Shown here one piece after another: positions 9,955 to 19,760 of a stretch of DNA of 64,000 bases. The position numbers were made by a program, and so were the translations under genes. Within the stretch, counting starts at the first letter, position 1; each line of letters opens with the position of its first letter. Where the stretch lies: positions 99,664 through 163,663 of the forward strand of contig JAJSDU010000002.1 in the NCBI GenBank assembly GCA_028577615.1. Reading direction: 5' to 3'. The notes beneath the pieces are model-generated. The model was not told where the DNA came from. It saw only the letters and a list, made by a program, of their open reading frames with translations, and made no database searches. This stretch comes from Nitrosomonas sp. GTDB taxonomy: Bacteria > Pseudomonadota > Gammaproteobacteria > Burkholderiales > Nitrosomonadaceae.

Positions 9955-10056
9955 AGGAGATTAAATAAGATTTAAATACGGTAAAAAAACGATTACATAT
10001 CATGCATGCATGAAAGAACTGGCACGCTTCCAGTGCCTGGATCGACAGGTTTTAAA

Positions 10057-11340
10057 TTAACTTTTCGGAATACTGATCATACCGGCAGCAACAGTATTAT
10101 TACTGCTTTCATCAATCACAATAAAACAGCCCGTTGCCCTGTTCCGCAGATAATCATCACAGACCAGCGGCTGCTGAACCTTAATGCCGACATGCGCAAT
10201 ATCATTCATCTTCAATTGTTCAACCGATTCATGCTTCATGGTGTTGACATCAACACGATAATCAATCCTTCCAATCATCGCTTTGACCATACGAGTCGTA
10301 TGCTTAATCAGGTATTTGCGTGCCGGATCAAGCGGCTGCTCGGATAGCCAGCACAACATTGCATCGAAACCACTGATGACCTGCGGAAGATCGCCAGTCT
10401 TTACCAGCATATCGCCGCGCGAAATATCAAGATGATCTTCGATAGTCAATGTTATTGATTGCGGCGCATCGGCTTCGTTGATATTGCCTTCGTATAAAAT
10501 AATTTCCCTGATACGCGAGTTTAATCCAGAAGGCAGTACTGTCACGGCATCTCCGGAACGAACAGAACCGGATTCTATTCGTCCCATATACCCCCTGAAG
10601 TCATGCAATTCTTTCGTCTGCGGACGGCATACCCACTGTACCGGAAAACGAAAGTCTTCCTGGTTGACATCGTGGCTGATCGATATATTTTCCAGCAGAT
10701 CGATCAATGTTGCGCCTTTATACCAGTTCAGCTTATCGCCGCGTTCGACCACCATATCGCCAAGCAGTGCCGACATTGGAATAAAATCGATATGATGTAC
10801 ATTAAGTCTTTCCGCAAAAGTGGAAAAATCGCTGCAAATAGCATTGAATACAGATTGTGAATAATCAACCAGATCCATCTTGTTAACCGCGACGACCAGA
10901 TGTGGAATGCCGACCAGGCTTGCCAGATACGCATGGCGGCGTGACTGCGTCAAAACGCCCTTACGCGCATCGATAAGAATAATTGCCAGATTGGCTGTCG
11001 AAGCACCGGTTACCATATTTCGCGTATACTGCTCATGCCCGGGTGTGTCCGCAATAATAAACTTTCGCCTGGGTGTCGCAAAATACCGATAGGCAACGTC
11101 AATAGTAATACCCTGCTCCCGTTCGGCCTGCAATCCATCCGTCAACAGCGACAAATCGACCCCCGCCAATCCGCGTTTACGCGTGGTATGGGTGATTGCG
11201 TTCAGCTGATCTTCAAAAATAGATTTTGAGTCGTGCAGCAAACGTCCGATTAAGGTGCTTTTTCCATCATCAACACTGCCGGCAGTAATAAAACGTAGTA
11301 ACTCGGCTTGTTCAAACGGTATTTTTTCAACTTCTGACAT
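10057..11340 (-). CDS. cysN: Sulfate adenylyltransferase subunit 1 (GTPase)
   Basis: CysN is the GTP-hydrolysing subunit of ATP sulfurylase, which with CysD makes adenosine 5'-phosphosulfate. The 427-residue protein has an EF-Tu-like G domain: G1 GSVDDGKST (about 21-29), the switch region EREQGITIDVAYRYF, G3 DTPGHEQY and G4 NKMD. Two beta-barrel domains follow. There is no C-terminal APS kinase fusion (length is that of CysN alone), consistent with direct APS reduction by CysH. It is the third gene downstream of cysH/cysD in the minus-strand cluster. Confidence 0.95.
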   Translation of the reverse strand: MSEVEKIPFEQAELLRFITAGSVDDGKSTLIGRLLHDSKSIFEDQLNAITHTTRKRGLAGVDLSLLTDGLQAEREQGITIDVAYRYFATPRRKFIIADTPGHEQYTRNMVTGASTANLAIILIDARKGVLTQSRRHAYLASLVGIPHLVVAVNKMDLVDYSQSVFNAICSDFSTFAERLNVHHIDFIPMSALLGDMVVERGDKLNWYKGATLIDLLENISISHDVNQEDFRFPVQWVCRPQTKELHDFRGYMGRIESGSVRSGDAVTVLPSGLNSRIREIILYEGNINEADAPQSITLTIEDHLDISRGDMLVKTGDLPQVISGFDAMLCWLSEQPLDPARKYLIKHTTRMVKAMIGRIDYRVDVNTMKHESVEQLKMNDIAHVGIKVQQPLVCDDYLRNRATGCFIVIDESSNNTVAAGMISIPKS

Positions 11341-11455
11341 CTGGTTTCCTTCTGGAAATTCATTTCACCGCTTTCAACACAATGCTTTTTGTTAAAACAA
11401 AATGTGCGAACTTCCGGTTGACCGCAGGCGATGATCTTTTAATCAACTAAACAAA

Positions 11456-12361
11456 TTAGAAATAGCCCTCTTTCTTGCGCAATTCCATTGAAGCTTCCGA
11501 GGTCTGATCGTCCATACGCGTCGCGCCACGCTCTGTAATACGTGTCATCGCTGTTTCCGCGATAATATCTTCGACGGTAGCGGCAGTCGATGCGACAGGA
11601 CAGGTACAACTCATGTCGCCCACGGTACGGAAACGTACAACCATTCTCTCGGCCTGCTCACCCGGTTTGGGCTGCACCAGATGAGATACGGGCAGCAGTC
11701 CGGCCTCCCGTCGGATGACTTCACGTTCATGAGCAAAATAAATCTCCGGGACTTCCAGTTTCTCGCGCGCGATGTATTCCCAGACATCCAGTTCGGTCCA
11801 GTTACTAATGGGAAATACACGAATATTTTCTCCTGGATGCGTGCGGGTATTGTATAGATCCCACAATTCGGGACGCTGGTTTTTCGGGTCCCATTGACCG
11901 AATTCATCGCGAAAAGAAAAAATGCGTTCTTTGGCGCGCGCTTTCTCCTCGTCTCGACGCGCACCGCCAATACAGGCATCAAAACTGAATTCAGCAATGG
12001 CATCAAGCAAGGTAACTGATTGAAATGGATTACGGCTTTGCGACTCCGATCGCAAAACGATCCGGCCCTTTTTAATCGAATCCTCAAGGCTACGTACAAT
12101 CAAACGTTCGCCCAGCTCTTCGACACGGCGGTCACGAAACGCGATCACTTCAGGGAAATTATGCTCGGTATCGATATGCATTAATGGAAACGGGAAACGG
12201 CCTGGCCTGAACGCCTTTTCAGCCAAACGCAGCAAAACGATAGAATCCTTGCCTCCCGAAAATAATAATACGGGGTTAGCACATTCTGCCGCCACTTCTC
12301 GCATAATATGAATGGATTCACTTTCCAGCGCATCAAGATGGGTGAAGGGACGATTACTCAT
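11456..12361 (-). CDS. cysD: Sulfate adenylyltransferase subunit 2
   Basis: CysD catalyses adenylyl transfer to sulfate in complex with CysN. The 301-residue product has the PP-loop SGGKDSIVLL near residue 37, and the conserved CIGGARRDEEKARAKERIFS stretch. I chose the ATG at 12361 (MSNRPFTHLD), which has AGAGAG upstream, rather than the in-frame ATG seven codons earlier. cysN follows after 115 bp and cysH precedes by about 80 bp on the same strand. Confidence 0.95.
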   Translation of the reverse strand: MSNRPFTHLDALESESIHIMREVAAECANPVLLFSGGKDSIVLLRLAEKAFRPGRFPFPLMHIDTEHNFPEVIAFRDRRVEELGERLIVRSLEDSIKKGRIVLRSESQSRNPFQSVTLLDAIAEFSFDACIGGARRDEEKARAKERIFSFRDEFGQWDPKNQRPELWDLYNTRTHPGENIRVFPISNWTELDVWEYIAREKLEVPEIYFAHEREVIRREAGLLPVSHLVQPKPGEQAERMVVRFRTVGDMSCTCPVASTAATVEDIIAETAMTRITERGATRMDDQTSEASMELRKKEGYF

Positions 12362-12441
12362 ACTTTTTCTCTCTACTTGCAAAAAAACAGCGATGCCTCA
12401 GCATTGTTAACTGTAAAATAATTCCAGAATCAAAGCTGTTT

Positions 12442-13140
12442 CTATTTGATCGGAATAACGTTATTGGTATGTAATCCGCATTCCTTGCCATCCGGGGCTT
12501 CCCACCACCAGCGGCCGGATCGGATATCCTCACCCGGTGTAATTGCGCGCGTGCACGGTGCACAACCGATGCTCGGATAGAACCGGTCGTGTAACTTGTT
12601 ATACGGAACGTTATTCGCTCTGAGATACGCCCACACCTCATCGTTGGTCCATTCGAGCAGGGGATTAATTTTCTGCATGCGATTACTGATGTCATAAGCC
12701 GACACTTTCAAATCCACACGCGTTGTTGCCTGATCACGCCGTATTCCCGTAACCCAGGCCCGTTTGCCATACAGCGCACGGCGCAACGGCTCAACCTTGC
12801 GTACATGACAACAAGCTTTACGCAATTCTATGCTCTCGTAAAAACCATTGATGCCGTGCGCAGCAACATACTCCTCAACCTGTTTGACGTTCGGAAAATA
12901 AATACGTAGCGGGGTTTTGTAGCGTTCACGAACGGTCTGCATCAAATCATAAGTTTCCTGCGGCAGCCGCCCCGTATCGAGACTGAACATCTCAATATCA
13001 ATCTGATACTTATCAATCAAGTCGGTCAGCACCATATCTTCGGCGCCCAGACTGTTGGCAAACGCAACAGGCGCGTAGTCACGGACCGTTTCGGTCAACA
13101 GCGTAACAACCTGCTCAATCTTTTCCGACAAATCAGTCAT
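12442..13140 (-). CDS. cysH: Adenylylsulfate (APS) reductase
   Basis: The 232-residue enzyme reduces APS (or PAPS) to sulfite with thioredoxin. It has the cysteine pairs that ligate a [4Fe-4S] cluster in the APS-type enzymes, CC at 110-111 and C193/C196 (GCAPCT), plus the catalytic ECGLH at 220-224. The N-terminal SLGAEDMVL is the nucleotide-binding P-loop region. The ATG at 13140 overlaps the end of the DUF934 gene by 8 bp, which points to translational coupling. Confidence 0.94.
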   Translation of the reverse strand: MTDLSEKIEQVVTLLTETVRDYAPVAFANSLGAEDMVLTDLIDKYQIDIEMFSLDTGRLPQETYDLMQTVRERYKTPLRIYFPNVKQVEEYVAAHGINGFYESIELRKACCHVRKVEPLRRALYGKRAWVTGIRRDQATTRVDLKVSAYDISNRMQKINPLLEWTNDEVWAYLRANNVPYNKLHDRFYPSIGCAPCTRAITPGEDIRSGRWWWEAPDGKECGLHTNNVIPIK

Positions 13141-13666
13141 CTCCAAAACCTACAGCACCCATTCCCTGCCGTACAACACGACGAAACAACGGCTGCTTCC
13201 GGTCAACGGAAGTCTGGTAAACCTCTGAAAAATCCTCAAAGCCTTTCAATGCATCATTGATATTTCGGTCTGGCCGAGGCTCAAACGTATCAAAACCCAC
13301 GCGCTGCATATAAAACAACTGATCACGCAACACATCGCCAATAGCACGCAATTCACCTGAATATCCCAGCCGAGTCCGCAAATTATAGGCAATCGAATAA
13401 CCACGACCATCCGAAAATTTAGGAAAATCAACGGCTATCACAGAGAACCTGTGCACATCTTCCGCCAAATTCTCGGGGCGCTCATCGCTGGCAAACCAGA
13501 CGCCGATATCATTACGTTGCTGCAAAACAGCACGCTGCGCCAACCAGACTTTAAGCGGCACAATTATTTTACCGTTTGGAACGATCGCCGCTTCTGCTGT
13601 CTCCTGGTCCTGCAATCGCAATACCTGCCAGTCATCTTCAATGATAGCTTTATTCTTTATAATCAT
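13133..13666 (-). CDS. DUF934 family protein of the sulfate assimilation cluster
   Basis: A 177-residue protein of the DUF934 family, typically encoded between cysI and cysH in proteobacteria and presumed to assist sulfite reduction or siroheme/Fe-S function. Recognisable stretches are DFPKFSDGRGYSIAYNLR, GELRAIGDVLRDQ and RVGFDTFEPR. The ATG at 13666 lies 4 bp after the cysI stop and the gene overlaps cysH at its end, so cysI, this gene and cysH form one tight operon. No catalytic residues can be named. Confidence 0.88.
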   Translation of the reverse strand: MIIKNKAIIEDDWQVLRLQDQETAEAAIVPNGKIIVPLKVWLAQRAVLQQRNDIGVWFASDERPENLAEDVHRFSVIAVDFPKFSDGRGYSIAYNLRTRLGYSGELRAIGDVLRDQLFYMQRVGFDTFEPRPDRNINDALKGFEDFSEVYQTSVDRKQPLFRRVVRQGMGAVGFGDD

Positions 13667-13670
13667 AATA

Positions 13671-15416
13671 CTAGAACCGTGGCGAAAAAAATGGAACCGC
13701 ATACCGGGCTGCGACCACACCGTCCTTATCATCGGGCTTGATCGGCTCTTCAGTAAAATCTGTCGCGTACACATGATCTTTGAACGGCGTGTGTCCGATT
13801 CTGCGCACTGTATCAATAAAGCGTTCACCTTCGTCGATACGCTCACGCAAATAAACCTGGAGAATACGGTCGATCGCTTCAGGAATCTGGTGAAAAGTCA
13901 GTGACGGACCAAGAATCTTGCCTAATGAACAGTTGTTGCCCTCAGCACCACCGATGGAAATCTGATACCACTCCTCATGATTTTTTTTCTCAACACCGGT
14001 TATGCCGATATTCCCGATATGATGCTGTCCACAGGCATTCATGCATCCGGATATATTTAATGAAATTTCGCCAATGTCATACTGAAAATCCAGACTCTCA
14101 AAACGTTCAGCAATGAGCTTGGATAAAGGAATGGAACGCGCATTGGCCAAAGTGCAGAATTCAGCGCCAGGGCAACTGATAATATCCGTCAGCATGCCGA
14201 TATTCGGCGAGGCAAGCTCCAGCTTGCTCAATTCACGCCACAGCGCAATCAAATCAGCCTGCTTGACGTCTGCGAAAACCAGATTCTGCTTGTGTGTAAT
14301 CCGCATCTCCCCGAAACTGTAGTGATCCGCCAGATCCGCCACGGCATCCATTTGCTCATGCGTCACATCGCCAGGCGCATTACCGGGTTTTTTCACTGAC
14401 AAGACGACAATGGCATAGCCAGGCACACGATGCGGCCTTACGTTATGTTTCATCCAATTTGAAAAATTGCGGTTATCCGCCATGAATTCCTTGAGACTGG
14501 AATCGTGGTCAGTCAGCACTTCGTACGTCGGATCAGTAAAAAAACTTGCCACACGTTCGACTTCTTCGCGGGTTAGAGTACCTGGACCATCCTTCAGGTT
14601 AAGCCAGTCCTCCTCAACCAGACGCCTGAATTCATCAATTCCCAGTGCCTTGACCAGTATCTTGATGCGCGCTTTAAATTTATTATCGCGGCGGCCAAAC
14701 TGATTGTATATGCGCAGAATCGACTCCACATAAGTCAATACATGTTGCCATGGTAAAAATTCACAGATCTCGCTGCCAATGACGGGCGTTCTTCCAAGCC
14801 CGCCGCCCACCAATACACGAAAACCAGTTTCACCTTGTGCATTTTTCCCCACAGACAGACCAATGTCATGTGCGAGAATAGCGGCACGATCTTCTTTCGC
14901 GCCACTAATGGCGATCTTGAATTTACGCGGCAGGTAGGCGAACTCAGGATGAAATGTGCTCCACTGACGCAGAATCTCAGCATACGGCCGCGGATCGACA
15001 ACTTCATCCTGAGCCACGCCGGCAAACTCATCAGACGTAATATTTCGAACACAATTGCCGGAAGTCTGAATGGCGTGCATTTGCACTGTTGCCAGATCGG
15101 CAAGTATATCTGGCGTATCTTCCAGCTTCAGCCAATTAAACTGAATATTCTGGCGTGTCGTAAAATGACCGTAACCACGATCATATTTACGCGCTATATG
15201 GGCAAACATGCGCATCTGTCTTGAAGAAATCAGACCGTAGGGAACAGCAATACGCAACATATAGCCATGAATTTGCATGTAGAGGCCGTTTTGAAGTCTC
15301 AAAGGCAGAAACTCCGTTTCCGTCAATTCGTTGGATAAACGCCTGCGCACCTGATCCCGATACTGGGAAACACGCTCATCGATCATCCGTTGATCATATT
15401 CGTCATAACAATACAT
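13671..15416 (-). CDS. cysI: Sulfite reductase hemoprotein (nitrite/sulfite reductase family)
   Basis: The 581-residue protein reduces sulfite to sulfide by six electrons. The siroheme/[4Fe-4S] ligands are visible: C415 and C421 in CPGAEFC, then C458 and C462 in GCMNACG. The substrate-binding and ferredoxin-like half domains (RQNIQFNWLKLEDTP) are in place. No cysJ flavoprotein gene accompanies it here, so electrons must come from ferredoxin or another reductase. It heads the cys operon, with a small gene of unknown function just upstream. Confidence 0.92.
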   Translation of the reverse strand: MYCYDEYDQRMIDERVSQYRDQVRRRLSNELTETEFLPLRLQNGLYMQIHGYMLRIAVPYGLISSRQMRMFAHIARKYDRGYGHFTTRQNIQFNWLKLEDTPDILADLATVQMHAIQTSGNCVRNITSDEFAGVAQDEVVDPRPYAEILRQWSTFHPEFAYLPRKFKIAISGAKEDRAAILAHDIGLSVGKNAQGETGFRVLVGGGLGRTPVIGSEICEFLPWQHVLTYVESILRIYNQFGRRDNKFKARIKILVKALGIDEFRRLVEEDWLNLKDGPGTLTREEVERVASFFTDPTYEVLTDHDSSLKEFMADNRNFSNWMKHNVRPHRVPGYAIVVLSVKKPGNAPGDVTHEQMDAVADLADHYSFGEMRITHKQNLVFADVKQADLIALWRELSKLELASPNIGMLTDIISCPGAEFCTLANARSIPLSKLIAERFESLDFQYDIGEISLNISGCMNACGQHHIGNIGITGVEKKNHEEWYQISIGGAEGNNCSLGKILGPSLTFHQIPEAIDRILQVYLRERIDEGERFIDTVRRIGHTPFKDHVYATDFTEEPIKPDDKDGVVAARYAVPFFSPRF

Positions 15417-15494
15417 CTTAAAATCCTCGCACCTTAGTCTGCGCTCATCTCGATTCCAAAAAATGCAATCAGCGTAATGATTGATTATTATAAT

Positions 15495-15731
15495 TTAAGT
15501 TTGGTTTTCCGTTTTGGTGTAATACTTGGAAACAGGTAATAATTTTGCCGCATCAAGCGGAAATTTTGCGCCATACTTGATAATATGATCGACGTCATCA
15601 TCTTCATCATGTCTCAGCGCCATGCCAATATAGGCAAAATCACCTTTTTCACCTATCACAATACCAATTCTTCCTCCACAACCGTTAAACCATGTAACCT
15701 GTTTAGGTTTATTCTCTTCATTTGTGCTCAT
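15495..15731 (-). CDS. Small acidic protein of unknown function
   Basis: A 78-residue reading frame upstream of cysI in the same orientation. I do not recognise the family. The core (VTWFNGCGGRIGIVIGEK, then DFAYIGMALRHDEDDDVDHI) alternates hydrophobic strands with an acidic loop, suggesting a small beta-rich soluble protein. No signal peptide or membrane segment is seen. It could be the first gene of the cys operon (78 bp from cysI) and thus linked to sulfur metabolism; that is inference from position. Confidence 0.6.
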   Translation of the reverse strand: MSTNEENKPKQVTWFNGCGGRIGIVIGEKGDFAYIGMALRHDEDDDVDHIIKYGAKFPLDAAKLLPVSKYYTKTENQT

Positions 15732-15885
15732 AAATTAGTCCTCAGTTTGGTATTCGATGCGACCTTAAAGTAATTGGCATTTCCAAGAACTGTTAAGATA
15801 CCGAGTCGATCACTCTCTGCACTCGAATTGCCCTTCAATCCCCTTCAATCTCGAAACAGCTGGCTTTATACAACTTTAATATGAA

Positions 15886-16245
15886 TTAGTCCAATACTCG
15901 TATAGAAAACCACAGCAACCTGATCTTTCCTGGCTCCATCAAAGCCACAGGGTACATATAAAAAGCAACCCAGTATCCTGGTCTCTCCGTTGAACCAACG
16001 ATAATTGTTTTCACAAATGGTTCATTCACAACACCAGTCCGGCCAGCGTATCCCTCATTGTAGCAATTCTACTAAAACCAGAATTCTTTCCCCATTTCCG
16101 ACAAACCCATTATATTTGCCTTTTTATCGAAAAATCGCAGTTCAAGAATAAAATCAACACCATTAACTGCAATAATCAGAAGTAAAAGAAACTGATCGAC
16201 TTTGACATCAATTCCGGCAAAAAACGAATAACAGAAAGCATTAAC
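15886..16245 (-). pseudogene. Possible decayed gene with tandem amber codons
   Basis: Within the roughly 650 bp between the cys operon and cysB, the minus strand has a 119-codon frame interrupted only by two adjacent TAG codons (16069-16074). The upstream half contains a hydrophobic helix (VDQFLLLLIIAVNGVDFIL) and the downstream half reads like protein (GRTGVVNEPFVKTIIVG, then ERPGYWVAFYMYPV). There is no ATG start or ribosome site, and I recognise no family. It may be a fossil gene or chance. Nothing else is evident in 15732-16383 apart from a short direct repeat CCCCTTCAATC near 15837 and an AT-rich block before cysB. Confidence 0.3.
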
Positions 16246-16383
16246 TTAATTACTGCCGAACCAAAAAACCGACATTTCCGCTGTAACTATTATAAAAAGG
16301 GCGCATATTAACAAATTTAATATATAATCTGAAATAATATTATATTAATTTAATATAGAAAAAAGTTATTATAAATAATATCA

Positions 16384-17313
16384 ATGAAACTGCAACAATT
16401 TCGCTATTTATGTGAAGTAGCCAACCAAAAATTCAATCTGTCCAAGGCCGCACAAAAGCTTCATACCTCACAGCCCGCGATTAGCAAGCAAATTCAACTG
16501 CTTGAAGAAGAACTCGGCGTATTGATTTTTGTTCGCAATGGTAAACGATTGACACAAATAACCCCTCCAGGGCAAATCATCATTCAGATTGCAAAAAAAA
16601 TACTACAGGAAACCGAAAATCTAAAAAAAGCCGCGCAGGATTATGCGCACGAAACAGACGGCACGCTCACCATCGCTACGACACACACGCAAGCACGGTA
16701 TGCCTTGCCACCGATAATCAAACGCTTTACTGCCTTGCACCCCAAAGTTCGACTCATCCTGCGTCAAGGTAGTCCGACTCAAATCTCAGCATTGGTTACC
16801 TCAGGAGAAGCGGATATTGCCATTGCCACCGAAGCGATAGAGCATTTCCAAGAACTGATTATGTTGCCTTGCTATCAATGGAATCGCTGCATTGTAACGC
16901 CCCCCGGTCATGCGTTGCTCAAGGAAAAAGAACTGACTCTGGAAGCAATCAGTCGATATCCCATCATCACTTACGATTTTGCTTTTACGGGACGCTCAAA
17001 AATAAACCAGGCTTTTGAAAACAAAAAACTTGTTCCCAATGTTGTATTAACTGCTATTGATTCTGATGTTATAAAAACCTATGTTGAACTGGGACTTGGC
17101 ATTGGCATACTGGCCAAAATGGCATTTGATCCAAAACGCGACGACCAACTCAGGGCTATTGATGCGGATCATCTGTTTGAACCCAGCACCACACGTATCG
17201 GCATCAGCCGTAACAGCTATTTACAGAGTTTCGTATTTGATTTTATAGAAATGTTTGCACCACACCTGGATAAAACCAGTGTTCAGGAAAAATTAAAAAA
17301 CTCGAGAACATAA
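16384..17313 (+). CDS. cysB: LysR-type regulator CysB
   Basis: CysB activates sulfate assimilation genes and senses O- or N-acetylserine. The 309-residue protein begins with the exact CysB-like start MKLQQFRYLCEVA, has the helix-turn-helix KLHTSQPAISKQIQLLEEEL (about 25-44) and an effector domain with the SPTQI and GEADIAIATE motifs. It is divergent from the cys operon, with a long AT-rich region between. Its own start lacks an obvious ribosome site, and the sequence before it (16310-16380) is rich in TTAATATA-type inverted repeats that could be LysR-type operators. Confidence 0.9.
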   Translation: MKLQQFRYLCEVANQKFNLSKAAQKLHTSQPAISKQIQLLEEELGVLIFVRNGKRLTQITPPGQIIIQIAKKILQETENLKKAAQDYAHETDGTLTIATTHTQARYALPPIIKRFTALHPKVRLILRQGSPTQISALVTSGEADIAIATEAIEHFQELIMLPCYQWNRCIVTPPGHALLKEKELTLEAISRYPIITYDFAFTGRSKINQAFENKKLVPNVVLTAIDSDVIKTYVELGLGIGILAKMAFDPKRDDQLRAIDADHLFEPSTTRIGISRNSYLQSFVFDFIEMFAPHLDKTSVQEKLKNSRT

Positions 17314-17376
17314 TCATTGTCTTATTGTAGTATTTGGAGCAGACTACAATTCTGAATAAGGCTTTTGGAGAGGATC

Positions 17377-18429
17377 ATGACAATCAGCATTACCGGTATT
17401 TTGAAAGAAGAAAGTGAAATGCTCCTCAATCATGTGTGCAAAGGTATTCCCAAAGAGCGATTGCACATACCCGGGCCGGATTTTGTAGATCGCGTATCCA
17501 TTACCAATAACCGTAAACCGAGTGTTTTACGTAATCTCCAAGCCCTCTACAACCATGGTCGATTAGCAGGCAGCGGTTATTTATCTTTATTACCGGTCGA
17601 TCAAGGTGTGGAACATTCCGCCGGCTCTTCTTTTGCACCGAACCCACTGTTTTTTGATCCTGAAAATATAGTTCAGCTGGCTATAGAAGGCGGTTGTAAT
17701 GGCGTCGCTTCTACGTTCGGCGTGCTCAGCAGCATCGCGCGAAAATATGCGCACAAAATACCTATGGTTCTCAAAATTAATCATAATGAATTGCTCACAT
17801 TTCCCAATCACTATGACCAGACCTTATTCGCAAGCGTTGATCAGGCTTTTGATATGGGCGCCTGCGCAGTGGGTGCAACGGTTTTTTTCGGCTCTCCCGA
17901 ATCGCGCCGCCAGATACAGGAAATCAGTGAAGCATTTGAACATGCACATGATCTCGGAATGGTCACAATTTTGTGGGCTTATACGCGTAACCCGGCTTTT
18001 AAGACAACGGAAAAAGACTACCATGTCAGCGCCGATTTGACTGGGCAGGCTAATCATTTGGCAGCAACTATTGGTGCAGACATCATTAAACAAAAAATGG
18101 CAATTAATAATGGCGGATTTAATGCGCTTAAATTTGGAAAAACAAGTCCAAAAGTATATGATGGATTGACCACTGATCACCCGGTTGATTTGGTTCGCTA
18201 TCAAGTTGCCAATTGCTATATGGGCCGAATAGGTATGATTAACTCTGGCGGAGAATCCGGCAGTGATGATTTACATCAGGCTGTTCGCACCGCTGTCATT
18301 AACAAACGGGCTGGTGGCATGGGACTTATTTCCGGACGAAAAGCGTTCCAGAAGCCATTTACCGAAGGCATTAGACTACTCAACGCCATTCAGGATGTTT
18401 ATATGTCACCGGAAGTTACAGTTGCATAA
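17377..18429 (+). CDS. fbaB: Fructose-bisphosphate aldolase, class I (DhnA/FbaB type)
   Basis: This Schiff-base aldolase interconverts fructose 1,6-bisphosphate and triose phosphates, serving gluconeogenesis and, in an autotroph, the Calvin cycle. The 350-residue product has [16 protein letters not shown] near the N-terminus, [10 protein letters not shown], and [10 protein letters not shown] that carries the catalytic lysine region. The ATG at 17377 is preceded by GGAGAGG, so I reject an upstream TTG. It sits 63 bp after cysB and about 175 bp before a cytochrome c gene. Confidence 0.9.
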   Translation: MTISITGILKEESEMLLNHVCKGIPKERLHIPGPDFVDRVSITNNRKPSVLRNLQALYNHGRLAGSGYLSLLPVDQGVEHSAGSSFAPNPLFFDPENIVQLAIEGGCNGVASTFGVLSSIARKYAHKIPMVLKINHNELLTFPNHYDQTLFASVDQAFDMGACAVGATVFFGSPESRRQIQEISEAFEHAHDLGMVTILWAYTRNPAFKTTEKDYHVSADLTGQANHLAATIGADIIKQKMAINNGGFNALKFGKTSPKVYDGLTTDHPVDLVRYQVANCYMGRIGMINSGGESGSDDLHQAVRTAVINKRAGGMGLISGRKAFQKPFTEGIRLLNAIQDVYMSPEVTVA

Positions 18430-18603
18430 CCTCGTTGAAATGCATAGATTAAAAATTGTGAGCACAAGAGTGATCAGCCGAATTCCTCCGGGTAGCCTTA
18501 ATGTGGAACAGGTGACAGATAAACAGAAGCAGATTTAGCAGCGCTTACGTAACGTCTTAATCTAATACTGAAACCACACTTCTCATGAAGGAGGTACAAA
18601 AAA

Positions 18604-19224
18604 ATGAAAGCAATATTAAAAACCATCTCGGGATTTATGCTTGTCGCTGCAATAGCTGCCGGATATGTAATGAGTGCAGGCGTTTACAATATCGCTGCTA
18701 CCGATAAACATTGGCTGATTACAGAAAAATTAATTGAATGGATGCGGAACAATTCAATAGCCGCCAGAGCAGATGCATTGGAAGTGCCCATCATGGAGGA
18801 AACCGAATATCTAGCCACTGGCGCAGCACACTATGACGCAATGTGCACCATTTGTCACCTAGCTCCTGGACAAGAACTCACTGAACTTGCGCAAGGCCTG
18901 TATCCACAAGCGCCATTATTTCATCAGCGTAAATCGCTAACAGACACGGATGCCATCGAAAATCAAGCAAAAACCTATTTCTGGGTCATTAAAAACGGCA
19001 TAAAAATGACTGCAATGCCCGCATGGGGATTAACGCATGATGATGAAACAATATGGGCAATGGCGTTTTTTATCCAGCAACTCGGCAACATGTCAGCTGA
19101 TGAATATCACAAACTTATCAGCAAGCATGGCGATAGCGATGGACATGAACATCAGCATGATCACCATAACCACAATCATCAAGATGGATACGACTCTCAT
19201 CATCAGGACAAGGATATTGACTAA
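18604..19224 (+). CDS. Membrane-anchored monoheme cytochrome c with histidine-rich tail
   Basis: A 206-residue protein with an N-terminal signal anchor (about residues 5-28), then a periplasmic domain with one heme site CTICH (81-85) and a likely distal Met at 138 in MPAWGL. Residues from about 176 to the end are dominated by His and Asp (HEHQHDHHNHNHQDG), suggesting binding of Cu, Zn or Ni. The heme domain resembles cytochrome cbb3 subunit or class I types. The ribosome site AAGGAGG is strong. The redox partner is unknown. Confidence 0.82.
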   Translation: MKAILKTISGFMLVAAIAAGYVMSAGVYNIAATDKHWLITEKLIEWMRNNSIAARADALEVPIMEETEYLATGAAHYDAMCTICHLAPGQELTELAQGLYPQAPLFHQRKSLTDTDAIENQAKTYFWVIKNGIKMTAMPAWGLTHDDETIWAMAFFIQQLGNMSADEYHKLISKHGDSDGHEHQHDHHNHNHQDGYDSHHQDKDID

Positions 19225-19342
19225 TCACTTCCAGATAATTCCGGCGAGAACCTGCTCAATAGACGATATTAATACAATATTTTCGTTAAGAGCGATAGAG
19301 TCAGCGCTATAGCTTCTTCTTTTCTATAAAAAATAGGTCAGA

Positions 19343-19585
19343 TCAGAGTCTCGCAGTCCATTCTTCCGGTGTGTAAGTCTTCATTGATAATGCATGAATA
19401 TCCTGTTTCATTTTTTCACCCAGCGCTTGATAGACTAATTGATGCTGTTGAATCGTGCGCCTGCCTCTAAACTTGGAACTCACAATAATTGCCTGGAAAT
19501 GGTATCCATCATCCCCATCTATCTGCACCAACTCACAGGGCAATGAATTCTCAATATGTTGCTTTATAGCATCTGCAGTTATCAT
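19343..19585 (-). CDS. BolA/IbaG family protein
   Basis: An 80-residue protein of the BolA family, which partners monothiol glutaredoxins in Fe-S handling. It has the family core with DGYHFQAIIVSSKFRGR and the ending HALSMKTYTPEEW. The C in LPCEL could be a cluster ligand. It is closer to the short IbaG type than to the longer stationary-phase BolA. The gene is convergent with the cytochrome gene and about 175 bp from the end of lon on the same strand. Confidence 0.88.
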   Translation of the reverse strand: MITADAIKQHIENSLPCELVQIDGDDGYHFQAIIVSSKFRGRRTIQQHQLVYQALGEKMKQDIHALSMKTYTPEEWTARL

Positions 19586-19760
19586 TTATATGATTCCATA
19601 GATTAAAATCTAAAAATGTAGCGACAATTCTCTCGAACGAATCCGAATTCACAAAGAACTCCCATCAAATATCGGCATATAACCCTGGAAAGACGGTGAA
19701 TTTATTATTAAAGCTGAGAAATCAAAGAATCAGGAAAATGAAATAGAATTTTTCAGCCCG

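Noticed and set aside
10021-10037. GGCAC/GTGCC hairpin between cysN and the oxidoreductase gene as terminator
   Set aside because: Only 5 bp with no clear T-run; the two genes may be co-transcribed.
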